Positions 16,412 through 25,562 of a stretch of 64,000 bases of DNA are shown here, piece by piece. Each line of letters begins with the position of its first letter. Position 1 is the stretch's first letter. Made by a program: the position numbers and the translations under genes. A model generated the notes under the pieces. That model had not been told where the DNA came from, ran no database searches, and was given only the letters and a program-made list of their open reading frames with translations. The DNA comes from Agromyces sp. 3263 (GTDB lineage Bacteria > Actinomycetota > Actinomycetes > Actinomycetales > Microbacteriaceae), in contig NZ_JAVDUV010000001.1 in the NCBI RefSeq assembly GCF_031456545.1, forward strand, positions 1,116,001 through 1,180,000, in the 5' to 3' direction.

Positions 16412-17194
16412 TCAGCGCCGGGGCGCGGCGTCCGCCGTTCGGCGCTCGACCCGCTCGGCCAGGCGCACGAGCTCGCGCGCCACCGCGTCGGGTGCCGTGC
16501 GGGGCACCACGTGGCGCCTCCCGGGCACGCTCACGGCCTCGGTGTGTCCTCCGCTCGCGGCCGCAAGGAGTTCGCACCACGCTTCGCGGGCGATGGGGTC
16601 GCGTTCGCCGCGGATCACGACGGTGTCCGCAACGCACTCGGCGATGCGCTCGAGCATCGGGTACCGCATCATCGCCCCGAGCTCCTTCAGGTACCACCGG
16701 ATGCCGCCGCGGAAGTAGTCGCGCAGCACCAGTGCGTTGACGGAAGGCGGTTCGCCCACGGTGTCCCTGGCGAGGTCGAGCGCCTGCTGGCGCACGGTGC
16801 CCCGCGCCGGATCGACCACCGGCCCGATGAGCGCGATGCCGAGCACGTCCCGCGGCCGGATCCTCGCCAGCTCGACGGCGAACTGGGTGCCCATGGAATG
16901 CCCCGCGACGATCGCCGGCCACGCGCCGCGCCGCGCGAGGACCTCGGCGAGATCGCGCCCGTACTCCTCCACGCTGAGCCCGTGTCGTGGCGCGGGGTTG
17001 GGCCCGAAGCCGGCGAGGTCGATGTTCAGCACCCGCCGGGTCGCGGGCATCGCCTCCTGCACCTTCGCGAGCGATCGGTGCGTCATGCCGATGCCGTGCA
17101 GCAGGACCGTCGTCACCTCGCCGGCGCGGCCGATGCCCGTCTCGTGCGCTCGGTAGCGGTGCGCACCCACGACGACTTCGCTGACGGTCTCCAT
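16412..17194 (-). CDS. Alpha/beta-fold hydrolase
   Basis: A 260-aa cytosolic serine hydrolase. The oxyanion region is LLHGIGMTHRSL, the nucleophile elbow GHSMGTQF, the acid lies in VIRGERDPIAR, and the catalytic histidine in VPGRRHVVPR. Length and motifs fit the epoxide-hydrolase/haloperoxidase-like branch, but the substrate cannot be assigned. The 208 bp between its stop and the MBL start hold no recognisable gene; a GGCCGGGGGG stretch is the only feature. Confidence 0.85.
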   Translation of the reverse strand: METVSEVVVGAHRYRAHETGIGRAGEVTTVLLHGIGMTHRSLAKVQEAMPATRRVLNIDLAGFGPNPAPRHGLSVEEYGRDLAEVLARRGAWPAIVAGHSMGTQFAVELARIRPRDVLGIALIGPVVDPARGTVRQQALDLARDTVGEPPSVNALVLRDYFRGGIRWYLKELGAMMRYPMLERIAECVADTVVIRGERDPIAREAWCELLAAASGGHTEAVSVPGRRHVVPRTAPDAVARELVRLAERVERRTADAAPRR

Positions 17195-17264
17195 GCGCGG
17201 GAACCTATCGGCTGGGCGGCGCGTGCGCAGCCCCTTGTGCTGCTCGGGATTCCCGGGAGCCGGG

Positions 17265-17807
17265 TCAGCCGCCGGGCTTGTCGAGCTTCTTCGTCTGGCC
17301 CGGCGCGGTGTCGCGACCGTTGCCGTCGGGTGCGGTCGTCGGTTCGGGCTCGGGCGACGGCGCGCCGTCGGTCGGCGTGGCGTCGTCGGCGTCGGGTTCC
17401 GGGGTCTCGGGGAGCGGCGGCAGCGTGGTCGGCGCGCCGGGCGACGGCAGGATCGGGCCGAACGTGCTGGGCTCCTCGCGCTCGGTGGAGGTCGGCCGCA
17501 CGGTGCTCACCGCCGGGGCGGCGTCGTCGGCCTGGTGCGGCGGCGCGGTGGACTGCAGCACCGCGATCGTGCCACCGAGCATCGCCACCGTCGCGAACGT
17601 GGCGGCGACCACGAACACGGGCAGCCGCCGCTTGGAGACCCAGGCGAGCGCCGCGGCGCGGCGCGGCTCGAGCCACGCGGCAGCCCGCGCGAACGCCGTT
17701 CGGAGGCCGACCGCGAGGCCGTCGACCGCCGGCGTCGCGTCCGCCGGTGCGGCGTGGCGTCCCCGGCGTCGCCCGGACCGGCCCGCGGACTCGTGGTGCT
17801 CGGACAT
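17265..17807 (-). CDS. Single-pass membrane protein with Pro/Asp/Thr-rich exterior
   Basis: A 180-aa protein of unknown family. A basic, cytosolic N-terminus (RSGRRRGRH) precedes a hydrophobic helix (about 61-82, VFVVAATFATVAMLGGTIAV). The rest is low-complexity, rich in Pro, Asp, Thr and Glu, likely extracellular and disordered. ATG at 17807 has GGAGG at about ten bases. The 238 bp upstream (17808-18045) contain the promoters shared with the divergent alcohol dehydrogenase. Confidence 0.65.
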   Translation of the reverse strand: MSEHHESAGRSGRRRGRHAAPADATPAVDGLAVGLRTAFARAAAWLEPRRAAALAWVSKRRLPVFVVAATFATVAMLGGTIAVLQSTAPPHQADDAAPAVSTVRPTSTEREEPSTFGPILPSPGAPTTLPPLPETPEPDADDATPTDGAPSPEPEPTTAPDGNGRDTAPGQTKKLDKPGG

Positions 17808-18045
17808 CGCCGTCGTCACCTCCGCCTGCTCGCTCCGCCGGCACCCCCGAATGGGGCGCACAGTCCGTATCGAGGATAGGCGGTGTGAGGATGCCTCGCA
17901 CACACGGGCAGGAGGCGACCGTGCCTCGGCGACGCCCTGCGGCATCCGCCGACCGAACCCCGGGCGCAACCCCCTTGCCTCGCCGAACGGCGGATGGTTT
18001 CGTGGCCGACCTGGATGCGCGACCGATCACGAGGAGCAGGAACCC

Positions 18046-19194
18046 ATGAAGGCCATGGTGTACCGCGGACCGTACAAGGTGCGCGTCGAGGAGAAGGACA
18101 TCCCCAGGATCGAGCATCCGAACGATGCGATCGTTCGCGTGCGACTCGCGGCGATCTGCGGATCCGACCTGCACCTGTACCACGGCATGATGCCCGACAC
18201 GAGGGTGGGCCACACGTTCGGGCACGAGTTCGTGGGCGAGGTCGTCGAGGTCGGGTCCTCCGTCGAGCGGCTCACGGCAGGCGACCGGGTGATGGTGCCC
18301 TTCAACATCTACTGCGGATCGTGCTACTTCTGTTCGCGCGGCCTCTACTCGAACTGCCACAACGTGAACCCGAACGCGACCGCGGTGGGCGGCATCTACG
18401 GCTACTCGCACACCTGCGGCGGCTACGACGGCGCGCAGTCTGAGTACGTGCGCGTACCGTTCGCCGACGTCGGCCCCGGCCTGATCCCCGACTGGCTCGA
18501 CGAGGAGGACGCGCTGCTCATGACCGACGCCCTGTCGACGGGGTACTTCGGCGCGCAGCTCGGCGACATCGAGGAGGGCGACACCGTCGTGGTCTTCGGC
18601 GCGGGCCCCGTCGGCCTCTTCGCGGCGAAGTCGTCGTGGCTCATGGGCGCCGGGCGCGTGATCGTGGTCGACCACCTCGAGTACCGGCTCGCGAAGGCCC
18701 GGGACTTCGCGGACGCCGAGACGGTGAACTTCGCCGAGGTCGACGACGTGGTCGTGCACCTGAAGAAGCTCACCGACGGCCTGGGCGCGGATGTCGGGAT
18801 CGACGCCGTGGGCGCGGAGGCCGACGGCAACTTCACCCAGCACGTCACGTCGGCCAAGCTCAAGCTCCAGGGCGGCTCCCCCATCGCCCTCAACTGGGCG
18901 ATCGACTCCGTGCGCAAGGGCGCCACCGTCTCGGTCATGGGCGCCTACGGACCCATGTTCAGCGCCGTGAAGTTCGGCGATGCCATGAACAAGGGGCTCA
19001 CGCTCCGGATGAACCAGTGCCCCGTCAAGCGGCAGTGGCCACGGCTGCTCGAGCACATCCGCAACGGCTACCTGAAGCCGCGCGACATCGTCACCCACCG
19101 CATCCCGCTCGAGCACATCGCCGAGGGGTACCACATGTTCTCGGCCAAGCTCGATGACTGCATCAAGCCGATCATCGTGCCGAGCGCCGCCTGA
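18046..19194 (+). CDS. Zinc-dependent alcohol/formaldehyde dehydrogenase
   Basis: A 382-aa medium-chain dehydrogenase. Catalytic zinc ligands C38, H60 and E61 and the structural zinc quartet C90, C93, C96 and C104 are present. The Rossmann motif GAGPVG follows in the middle. Length and sequence resemble glutathione-independent formaldehyde dehydrogenase-like enzymes common in soil bacteria. GAGGAG precedes the ATG. The stop codon (TGA) runs into GGAGGAG, the ribosome-binding site of the next gene, so the two are co-transcribed. True substrate unproven. Confidence 0.88.
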   Translation: MKAMVYRGPYKVRVEEKDIPRIEHPNDAIVRVRLAAICGSDLHLYHGMMPDTRVGHTFGHEFVGEVVEVGSSVERLTAGDRVMVPFNIYCGSCYFCSRGLYSNCHNVNPNATAVGGIYGYSHTCGGYDGAQSEYVRVPFADVGPGLIPDWLDEEDALLMTDALSTGYFGAQLGDIEEGDTVVVFGAGPVGLFAAKSSWLMGAGRVIVVDHLEYRLAKARDFADAETVNFAEVDDVVVHLKKLTDGLGADVGIDAVGAEADGNFTQHVTSAKLKLQGGSPIALNWAIDSVRKGATVSVMGAYGPMFSAVKFGDAMNKGLTLRMNQCPVKRQWPRLLEHIRNGYLKPRDIVTHRIPLEHIAEGYHMFSAKLDDCIKPIIVPSAA

Positions 19195-19207
19195 GGAGGA
19201 GATCACC

Positions 19208-19780
19208 ATGCCGTACACGCCGACCCAGCACGACTACCACGTCGACCGCGAAGCCCTGCGCGCCCGCATCGCCGGGTGGGGCGCCGACCTCGACCCCGCC
19301 GACCGCCCGGCCGTGCCGCGCGAGTGGCACGACCCCGCCGGCACGGGTGCGCACTGGACCTTCCCCGACCGCCAGCCCGAGCACGGCAGCCGCGAGCGCT
19401 CCATCGAGCACGAGCAGTTGACCCCCGTCTTCGGCACCGCGCAGCCGCTGCACGGCGTGTCGGGCGCGATCCGCCGGTACGCCTACGACCGGTACAGCGA
19501 GGGACGCGCCGCGCACTGGCTGCTGCTCATCCTCGGCGACCGCGTCGACTCCGTCGGAGCCCACGTGCGGTCGTTCGCGTCGCTGCGCCCCGACAACCCG
19601 ATCACCGAGACGGGCGTGCTGAGCGAGTTCCGCCGGCACGGCCTGCGCTCGAGGTTCGGCGTCACCCGGGTCGACCGGTCGCACACCTGGATCGACCCGA
19701 TCCTCATCGCCGGCCCGTGGGTGCTGGCCGCCGTGGGCGCCGTCACGATCGTGCGGGGGGCCGTGCGGGCGCTCCGCTGA
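19208..19780 (+). CDS. Conserved partner of the zinc dehydrogenase, unknown function
   Basis: A 190-aa protein starting 13 bp after the dehydrogenase stop, with GAGGAGGAG as ribosome-binding site. The N-terminal 80 residues are soluble and hydrophilic (PAVPREWHDPAGTGAHWTFP). The C-terminal end has a hydrophobic helix (IAGPWVLAAVGAVTIV) ending in RGAVRALR, suggesting a membrane-tethered protein with the tail inside. I do not know a named function; co-transcription suggests a role with the dehydrogenase. Confidence 0.65.
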   Translation: MPYTPTQHDYHVDREALRARIAGWGADLDPADRPAVPREWHDPAGTGAHWTFPDRQPEHGSRERSIEHEQLTPVFGTAQPLHGVSGAIRRYAYDRYSEGRAAHWLLLILGDRVDSVGAHVRSFASLRPDNPITETGVLSEFRRHGLRSRFGVTRVDRSHTWIDPILIAGPWVLAAVGAVTIVRGAVRALR

Positions 19781-19791
19781 CACGAGAGACG

Positions 19792-19824
19792 ACGGATGCC
19801 GCGGCGAAGCGCCGGGGCATCCGT
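19792..19824. terminator. GGATGCC hairpin between convergent genes
   Basis: ACGGATGCC (19792-19800) pairs with GGCATCCGT (19816-19824), followed inside by one mismatch and CGGCG/CGCCG around an AAG loop. It lies 12 bp after the plus-strand stop and partly adjoins the stop of the minus-strand helicase gene, so it can serve both directions. Confidence 0.6.
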
Positions 19825-19825
19825 G

Positions 19826-21766
19826 TCAGTCGGTCGTGGTGGCCCCGGCCGTCTTGTGCCGCGGCTTGCGGGCGGGTGCATCGTCGCCGCCGTGCTCGGA
19901 GGACGCATCGCCGCCTGCGCTGCGGTCGCGGCTCTCCCGGTCGTCCCAGCGCGGACGCGCGTCGCGGGTGTCGCGCCGGGGGCGGCTGCTCCGGTCGCCG
20001 CGATCGCCACGGTCGTCGCGACGGCGAGGCCCGCCGGTATCGGGTCGCAGCTCGATGAGCCGTCCCGAGATGCGCGTGCCCGTCAGCCGGTCGAGGGTGT
20101 CGGGCGACAGGTCGGCGGGAAGCTCGACGAGCGAGAACTCGGGCCGGATCTGGATGGCGCCGAAGTCGTCGCGCTGCAGGCCGCCCTCGTTCGCGAGCGC
20201 CCCGACGATCTGGCGAGGCTCGACCTTGTGACGCCGGCCCACGGCGATGCGGTAGGTGGTCATCGGCTTCGCGCCGGGACGCGGGCGCCGCTCGGGTCGG
20301 TCGCCCGCGCCGCGATACCGCTCTGCGCCGCGGCCATCACCGCGCTCGCCCCGTCCGGGGCGGTCGCGGTCGTCGCGGTCGAACCGCTGCGGCGGGCGCA
20401 CGGGCTCGGGCTCGAGCAGCAGCGGCGAGTCGCCCTGCGCGACGACGGCGAGCGCCGCCGCGACATCCGCCTCGGGCACGTCGTGGTTGCGCACGTAGTG
20501 GGCGATGATGTCGCGGAACCCGTCGATGCGCTCGGCCTGGCCGAGTGCGGCGCTGATGCGGTCGTCGAAGCGCGCGAGGCGGGTGACGTTGACGTCGTCG
20601 ACGCTCGGCAGCTGCATCTGCGTGATGGGCTGCTTGGTCGCCTTCTCGATGCGGGTGAGCAGGCCGCGCTCGCGCGGGGTCACGAAGCTGATCGCATCGC
20701 CGGTGCGGCCCGCGCGGCCGGTGCGGCCGATGCGGTGCACGTAGGGCTCGCTGTCGCTCGGGATGTCGAAGTTCACCACGTGGCTGATGCGCTCGACGTC
20801 GAGGCCGCGCGCGGCGACATCCGTCGCCACCAGGATGTCGAGCTTGCCCGACTTCAACTGGTTCACCGTGCGCTCGCGCTGCACCTGGGCGATGTCGCCG
20901 TTGATCGCCGCGGCCGAGTAGCCGCGGGCCCGCAGCTTCTCCGCGAGCTCCTCGGTGACGCTCTTCGTGCGCACGAACACGATCATGCCCTCGAAGTTCT
21001 CGACCTCGAGGATGCGCGTGAGGGCGTCGATCTTCTGCTGGTACGACACGACGAGGTAGCGCTGCGTGATGTTCGCCGAGGTCTGGGTCTTGGTCTTGAC
21101 CGTGATCTCCTCGGGGTCGTGCAGGTACTGCTTCGACATGCGCCGGATCGCGGCCGGCATGGTCGCGGAGAACAACGCCACCTGCTTGTCGTCGGGGGTG
21201 TCGGCGAGGATCGTCTCGACGTCCTCGGCGAAGCCCATCTTCAGCATCTCGTCGGCCTCGTCGAGCACGAGGTACTTGAGCTCCGACAGGTCGAGCGTGC
21301 GCTTGTCGAGGTGGTCCATGATGCGGCCCGGCGTGCCGACGATGATGTGCACGCCGCGTCGCAGCGCCGAGAGCTGCACCCCGTACCCCTGGCCGCCGTA
21401 GACCGGGAGGATGTGCACGCCCTTGAGGTGCGCCGCGTAGCGCTCGAACGCCTCGCAGACCTGCAGGGCGAGCTCGCGGGTGGGCGCCAGCACGAGCGCC
21501 TGCGGGGTCTTCTGGTGCAGGTCGAGGCGCGCCAGGATCGGCAGCGCGAACGCCGCCGTCTTGCCCGTGCCGGTCTGCGCGAGGCCGACGACGTCGCGGC
21601 CCGCGAGCAGGGTGGGAATGGTCGCCGCCTGGATCGCCGACGGGGTCTCGTAGCCCACGTCGTCGAGCGCCTTGAGCACCGGCCCGTCGAGGCCGAGGTC
21701 GGCGAACGTGATCGCGGCGGGCTCGTCAGGAGCCTCGACCTCGACCGGAGCATCGCTGGAAGTCAC
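19826..21766 (-). CDS. deaD: DEAD-box ATP-dependent RNA helicase
   Basis: A 646-aa cytosolic RNA helicase of the DeaD/CsdA group. Motifs in order: Q-motif near 44, AQTGTGKT (63-70), PTRELA, TPGR, DEAD, SAT, then VATDVAARGLDV and HRIGRTGRAGR. A DbpA-type RNA-binding domain (TTYRIAVGRRHKVEPRQIVG) and a long Arg/Asp/Gly-rich tail follow. The role would be unwinding of rRNA and structured mRNA, often at low temperature. GTG at 21766 is the start. It converges with the dehydrogenase operon. Confidence 0.93.
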   Translation of the reverse strand: MTSSDAPVEVEAPDEPAAITFADLGLDGPVLKALDDVGYETPSAIQAATIPTLLAGRDVVGLAQTGTGKTAAFALPILARLDLHQKTPQALVLAPTRELALQVCEAFERYAAHLKGVHILPVYGGQGYGVQLSALRRGVHIIVGTPGRIMDHLDKRTLDLSELKYLVLDEADEMLKMGFAEDVETILADTPDDKQVALFSATMPAAIRRMSKQYLHDPEEITVKTKTQTSANITQRYLVVSYQQKIDALTRILEVENFEGMIVFVRTKSVTEELAEKLRARGYSAAAINGDIAQVQRERTVNQLKSGKLDILVATDVAARGLDVERISHVVNFDIPSDSEPYVHRIGRTGRAGRTGDAISFVTPRERGLLTRIEKATKQPITQMQLPSVDDVNVTRLARFDDRISAALGQAERIDGFRDIIAHYVRNHDVPEADVAAALAVVAQGDSPLLLEPEPVRPPQRFDRDDRDRPGRGERGDGRGAERYRGAGDRPERRPRPGAKPMTTYRIAVGRRHKVEPRQIVGALANEGGLQRDDFGAIQIRPEFSLVELPADLSPDTLDRLTGTRISGRLIELRPDTGGPRRRDDRGDRGDRSSRPRRDTRDARPRWDDRESRDRSAGGDASSEHGGDDAPARKPRHKTAGATTTD

Positions 21767-21881
21767 GCTTCAGGGTAGTCCGTCGGGCTGTGAGGCGGTG
21801 GGATGCCGCGGAAGGGCCGGCCCATGCGGACCGACCCTTCCTCGCTTCACCCCGAGCGCGCCAGTGCCCGGAGCGCTGCCG

Positions 21882-24800
21882 TCACTCGACCAGCGTGAAG
21901 GTCACCGTCGTGACGTTGCCCGCGACGTCGAACACCTGCAGCTCGTTGGCACCGAGCCGAGCGCCGTGGGTGCCCGGCCTCAGGTTGTTCAGGTTGGCGT
22001 GGGTGCGGTCCGCCAGGTCCTGCTCCACGCCGTTCACGGTGACGCGGTCGATCTTGCCCGCGTCGAAGATCGTGAACGAGACCTTGGTGTAGACCCCGTC
22101 CTTCCCCTTCGAGTCGGGCTTCACCGAGACATCCGGAGCCGTCGTGTCAGGGGCGGCGGGCACGGCGATGTCGGTCCGCTCCGCGGGCAGCTCCGCCTCG
22201 TCGCCGAGGTAGAAGCTCGCGAACCCGACCTGGTCGTAGCCGGTGTTCTTGTTGGCCACGCCGTTGCGGTACATCGGGTCGTGCATCAGCGTGCGGATGC
22301 CGTACTCGGTCGGTGCCAGCGACGTGACGATGCCGAGGCGGTTGCCGCTCGCCCGCAGCACGAGCTCCTCGCGCCAGTCGCCGAGCAGGTCCGCCTTGAG
22401 GGTCGGCGTGCTCTTGTTGCCGGTCGACGTCAGGCCGGTCGCGAGGTACGAGGACGCCGCGAACGTCAGGTCGTCGATGCGGTTCACCGTCGAGCCGTTG
22501 ACCGCCATGTGCGTCAGGCCGCCGCCGAACCAGATGGCGTTCTGGCCCTGCGCGATGCCCCGAGGGCTCGCCGTGGTCGTCAGGATCTCGCCCGTGACCA
22601 TGCTGCGCACCTCATTCGTGGCACCCGCCGAACCGGCCTCGGCGCCGGGCCAGCGGTTGGAGTAGTTGCCCGCCACGCTGCCCTCGTCGTCGCTCGCCGC
22701 GTACACGCCGTAGATCAGCGAGTTCTCGACCACGACGTCGCCGTGCTCGTCGAGCCGCTTGCCCTTCATCGGGTCGTAGCCGGCTGGACCCGGGAGCCAG
22801 CCCGTGTGCACGCCGGTGCGCAGGTCGTCGAGGAGGTGCTCCTCCATGCCCGACCACTCCCTGATGTGGTTCTCCTTGTCGACCGGCAGCAGTGCGCTGC
22901 GGTCGCCGTGCCGGAGCGGAGCCCACACGTTCTCGGGGTTGTTCCGCACCTCGTCGGTCGCGAACTGGAACGCGCCGGCGACCGGCGGGACGCCGTCCTG
23001 CCCCTCGATCGTGGGCATGACGTCGCCGTTCAGCACCTTCGGCAGGATCTTGGTCTTGTCGGTGTTCAGGCCGAGGACCATCGCCTTCAGCACCACCTCG
23101 TCCCAGCCGTCGCCGTCGAGGTCGGCCGACGTGGTGAAGTGGTTGCCGCGGTTCTGGTAGTCGTAGGCGCTGCCGCCCAGCGACCAGTACTGCGGGTCGG
23201 CCGAGTCGAAGCTCGCCTGCAGGTTCACCTGGCCGTCGACGAGGTTGAAGGCGGCGAGCGTGGTGCGGTGGTAGTAGCCGCGTTGCGACACGGCGTACTT
23301 GTTCACGCCGTCGAGCGCCGCGACGACGCCCACGTAGCGGTTGGCGCGGTTGCCCTGGGCGTCACCGAACGAAGCGGCCTTCCACGGATGCTGCAGCCAG
23401 TACGCCTCGCTCTCGGCCATGATCTGCGCCTTGTAGTCGTTCGCCGACGTGCCCGCGCCGGGGCCCGGGAACGCCAGGTACGAGTAGTTGCCGCGCTGCG
23501 TGGCCGGGGTCATCGCCCAGTTCTCGCCGTCGACGCTCGCCCGGTAGGGGAAGGGGTAGGTCTCGCTGTCGACGAGCTCGCCCTGCCCGGCGTCGGCGTT
23601 CCACTCGAACGCGGAGAAGAACTCCTGGTCGTCCTTCGCGGGGCCGATCGGGCCGACGTGGTACGTCTTGATCCATCGCTTGATGTTCGGATCGTTGGGT
23701 CCGTCATTCCCGCCTCCCGCCGTCGGGCTCCGGTAGGAGATGCTGAAGCTGTTGAGGAGCGACCAGTAGGTGTCGAGCGCCTGCTCGTCGCCGGTGGCGA
23801 AGTACTCCGTGAACCTCTCGGTGGTGGAGTTCAGGCCGTCCTCGCCGCCGACGACGCCCGAGTCGGGGTAGACGACGGACTGCGAGGCCTCGTCCCAGTT
23901 GCCGATGCGCGTCCCCAGTGCGGTCTTCAGCATGAGCTCGGACTTGCCGTCGCCGTCGAAGTCCTCGGCGAACAGGGTGGTCTCGTGGTCGTTGGCCGCC
24001 CGCACGTTGTAGCCCATGTCCACGCGGAACAGCAGGGTGCCGTCCTGCTTGTACACGTCGATGTACTCGGGTGCCGTCGTGGTGTTCGCGCCGCCGAAGA
24101 TCGGCTCCGAGTACATCGGGTCGACCTGGGTGCTCCGCCACTTGACGACGATCTCGTACTCGCCATCGCCGTCGAAGTCGCCCACGGTCATGTCGTGGGT
24201 GGAGTAGGCGCCGCTCTGCGACGTCTCGATGGCTCCCGTGGCCGTCTCCGCGTACGGAAGCGAGGTGCCCGAGTCGAGGTTCTCGACGTAGGCGATGAAC
24301 TCGCCCTCGAGCTCGTCGTACAGCGCCTTCGTGACCTTGCCGTCGACGAGGGAGTTCGTCAGCGGCCGGGGAGCGGCGTAGGTCGCCACGCCGAGCGCGT
24401 TCGGGGTCGTGTTGTGCGCGTTGAGCGCGGCGACCCATGCGTCGAGCTGCTCCTGCGTCACCGTCGCCTGCTCCTCGTACGCCACGCGGAAGCCCTTGAG
24501 CAGGTCCATGTCGACGACGTACCAGTTCTGGCCGCCCGTGCCGGGGATGACCATGCCGGCGGCGTTCAGGTTGACGTTCGGGCCTCCGAACCGGTTGCCG
24601 GAGCCGCGGTAGGTGAAGTGCGCGAGCGGCACGGGCGCCGGCGCGGGCTTCAGCGGGATGTAGTGCACCGCACCGCGATCGGCCTGGCCCGACCCGCCCG
24701 GGAGCGCCGAGAGCATCGGCACGCTCATGCCCTGCCGTGCGCCCTCGACGCCGTCGACCACGGGGGCGACCTCGTAGACGGACGTGAGCGCGCCGTCGGG

Positions 24801-25238
24801 GTCGGTGTAGTTCGACGGGGTGACGTCCTCCTTCACGACGCCGGGGTTCGTGTCGTAGTCGCTCTCGGGCTGCACGTCGCGCGGCGCGATGGTGGTGATC
24901 TTCGCGAAGTCCGCGTCGCCGTCCTTGCGGTAGACGTTCCACGACAGGCCGTCGGGCTCGTCGCCGAGGAAGCGCCAGCTGAGGAAGATGCCTCCGGCGG
25001 TCTGGGCGCCGACCAGCCCCCGGGTGAGGTATTCGACGGGACGGAGGTCGGATTTGGGCGCGGCGGTCGCGGCGCCCGCGGCTCCTGGGAGCAGGGCGCC
25101 GCCGGCGACCAGGGCCGCGGCCGTCGCGACGGCCACGAGCGGGCGCGACCAGCGGAAGGCGCGCGAAGGGGTGGGTGATGCGAGAGCCGGACCGCGCGGT
25201 GAGCGCGCCGAACTGCGTGGTGAGGTGGACGAGACCAT
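21882..25238 (-). CDS. Secreted rhamnogalacturonan lyase (PL11-like), enlarged
   Basis: A 1118-aa exported polysaccharide lyase acting on the pectin backbone rhamnogalacturonan I. After a signal peptide (about 1-58, ending AAGAATA) come an FN3-like region (LVGAQTAGGIFLSWRFLGDE) and the beta-propeller with calcium-site repeats DFDGDGEYEIVVK, DFDGDGKSELMLK and DLDGDGWDEVVLK. The last 80 residues form an Ig-like module. The Bacillus enzymes are about 600 residues, so this copy has large inserts, notably near 460-560. ATG at 25238 was chosen from the signal peptide. A sigma70-like promoter lies at 25379-25408. Plant-biomass degradation fits a soil or plant lifestyle. Confidence 0.85.
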   Translation of the reverse strand: MVSSTSPRSSARSPRGPALASPTPSRAFRWSRPLVAVATAAALVAGGALLPGAAGAATAAPKSDLRPVEYLTRGLVGAQTAGGIFLSWRFLGDEPDGLSWNVYRKDGDADFAKITTIAPRDVQPESDYDTNPGVVKEDVTPSNYTDPDGALTSVYEVAPVVDGVEGARQGMSVPMLSALPGGSGQADRGAVHYIPLKPAPAPVPLAHFTYRGSGNRFGGPNVNLNAAGMVIPGTGGQNWYVVDMDLLKGFRVAYEEQATVTQEQLDAWVAALNAHNTTPNALGVATYAAPRPLTNSLVDGKVTKALYDELEGEFIAYVENLDSGTSLPYAETATGAIETSQSGAYSTHDMTVGDFDGDGEYEIVVKWRSTQVDPMYSEPIFGGANTTTAPEYIDVYKQDGTLLFRVDMGYNVRAANDHETTLFAEDFDGDGKSELMLKTALGTRIGNWDEASQSVVYPDSGVVGGEDGLNSTTERFTEYFATGDEQALDTYWSLLNSFSISYRSPTAGGGNDGPNDPNIKRWIKTYHVGPIGPAKDDQEFFSAFEWNADAGQGELVDSETYPFPYRASVDGENWAMTPATQRGNYSYLAFPGPGAGTSANDYKAQIMAESEAYWLQHPWKAASFGDAQGNRANRYVGVVAALDGVNKYAVSQRGYYHRTTLAAFNLVDGQVNLQASFDSADPQYWSLGGSAYDYQNRGNHFTTSADLDGDGWDEVVLKAMVLGLNTDKTKILPKVLNGDVMPTIEGQDGVPPVAGAFQFATDEVRNNPENVWAPLRHGDRSALLPVDKENHIREWSGMEEHLLDDLRTGVHTGWLPGPAGYDPMKGKRLDEHGDVVVENSLIYGVYAASDDEGSVAGNYSNRWPGAEAGSAGATNEVRSMVTGEILTTTASPRGIAQGQNAIWFGGGLTHMAVNGSTVNRIDDLTFAASSYLATGLTSTGNKSTPTLKADLLGDWREELVLRASGNRLGIVTSLAPTEYGIRTLMHDPMYRNGVANKNTGYDQVGFASFYLGDEAELPAERTDIAVPAAPDTTAPDVSVKPDSKGKDGVYTKVSFTIFDAGKIDRVTVNGVEQDLADRTHANLNNLRPGTHGARLGANELQVFDVAGNVTTVTFTLVE

Positions 25239-25378
25239 GCCTGCCTTCTTCGTTGAAAGGGTCTGACGAGGCTTCCGTGCCCAGCGCGTTCCCGGCATGG
25301 TCGATCGCCCGTCGTGCGCGTCGTGCCGACCGTCGCTCGCCGTCGAGGACTTGCTGAGGAATACGCTTTCCACCCTCC

Positions 25379-25430
25379 ACGCTATGCCGCAGTTTCCGAG
25401 TCTGTCAAGGATTCATCGAATCGATTCATC
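25379..25430 (-). promoter_or_regulatory. Promoter and possible operator of the rhamnogalacturonan lyase gene
   Basis: Reading the minus strand: -35 TTGACA (complement of 25403-25408), 18-bp spacer, -10 TAGCGT (complement of 25379-25384). Immediately upstream lie the palindrome GAATCGATTC (25418-25427) and two direct GATTCATC copies (25410-25417 and 25423-25430), 13 bp apart. The palindrome has the central CG of LacI-type operators. Its position upstream of -35 would also suit an activator. Confidence 0.55.
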
Positions 25431-25562
25431 CGGTGCGGCGCGTTGAGTTCACCACGCCTTCGTCCGGGGTTCACACTGCGGACGACCGGGGCTGGTGCGC
25501 TGGCTGCGGTCGCCCGATCGACCGGCCTTCCGGCCATCAACCCCACTCCCAGGAGGAACCGA

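Noticed and set aside
21672-25178. 1168-codon open frame antisense to the rhamnogalacturonan lyase gene
   Set aside because: Long antisense frames are expected in 72% GC DNA. Its product is Arg/Val/Asp-rich low complexity without domains, while the other strand encodes a full secreted lyase.
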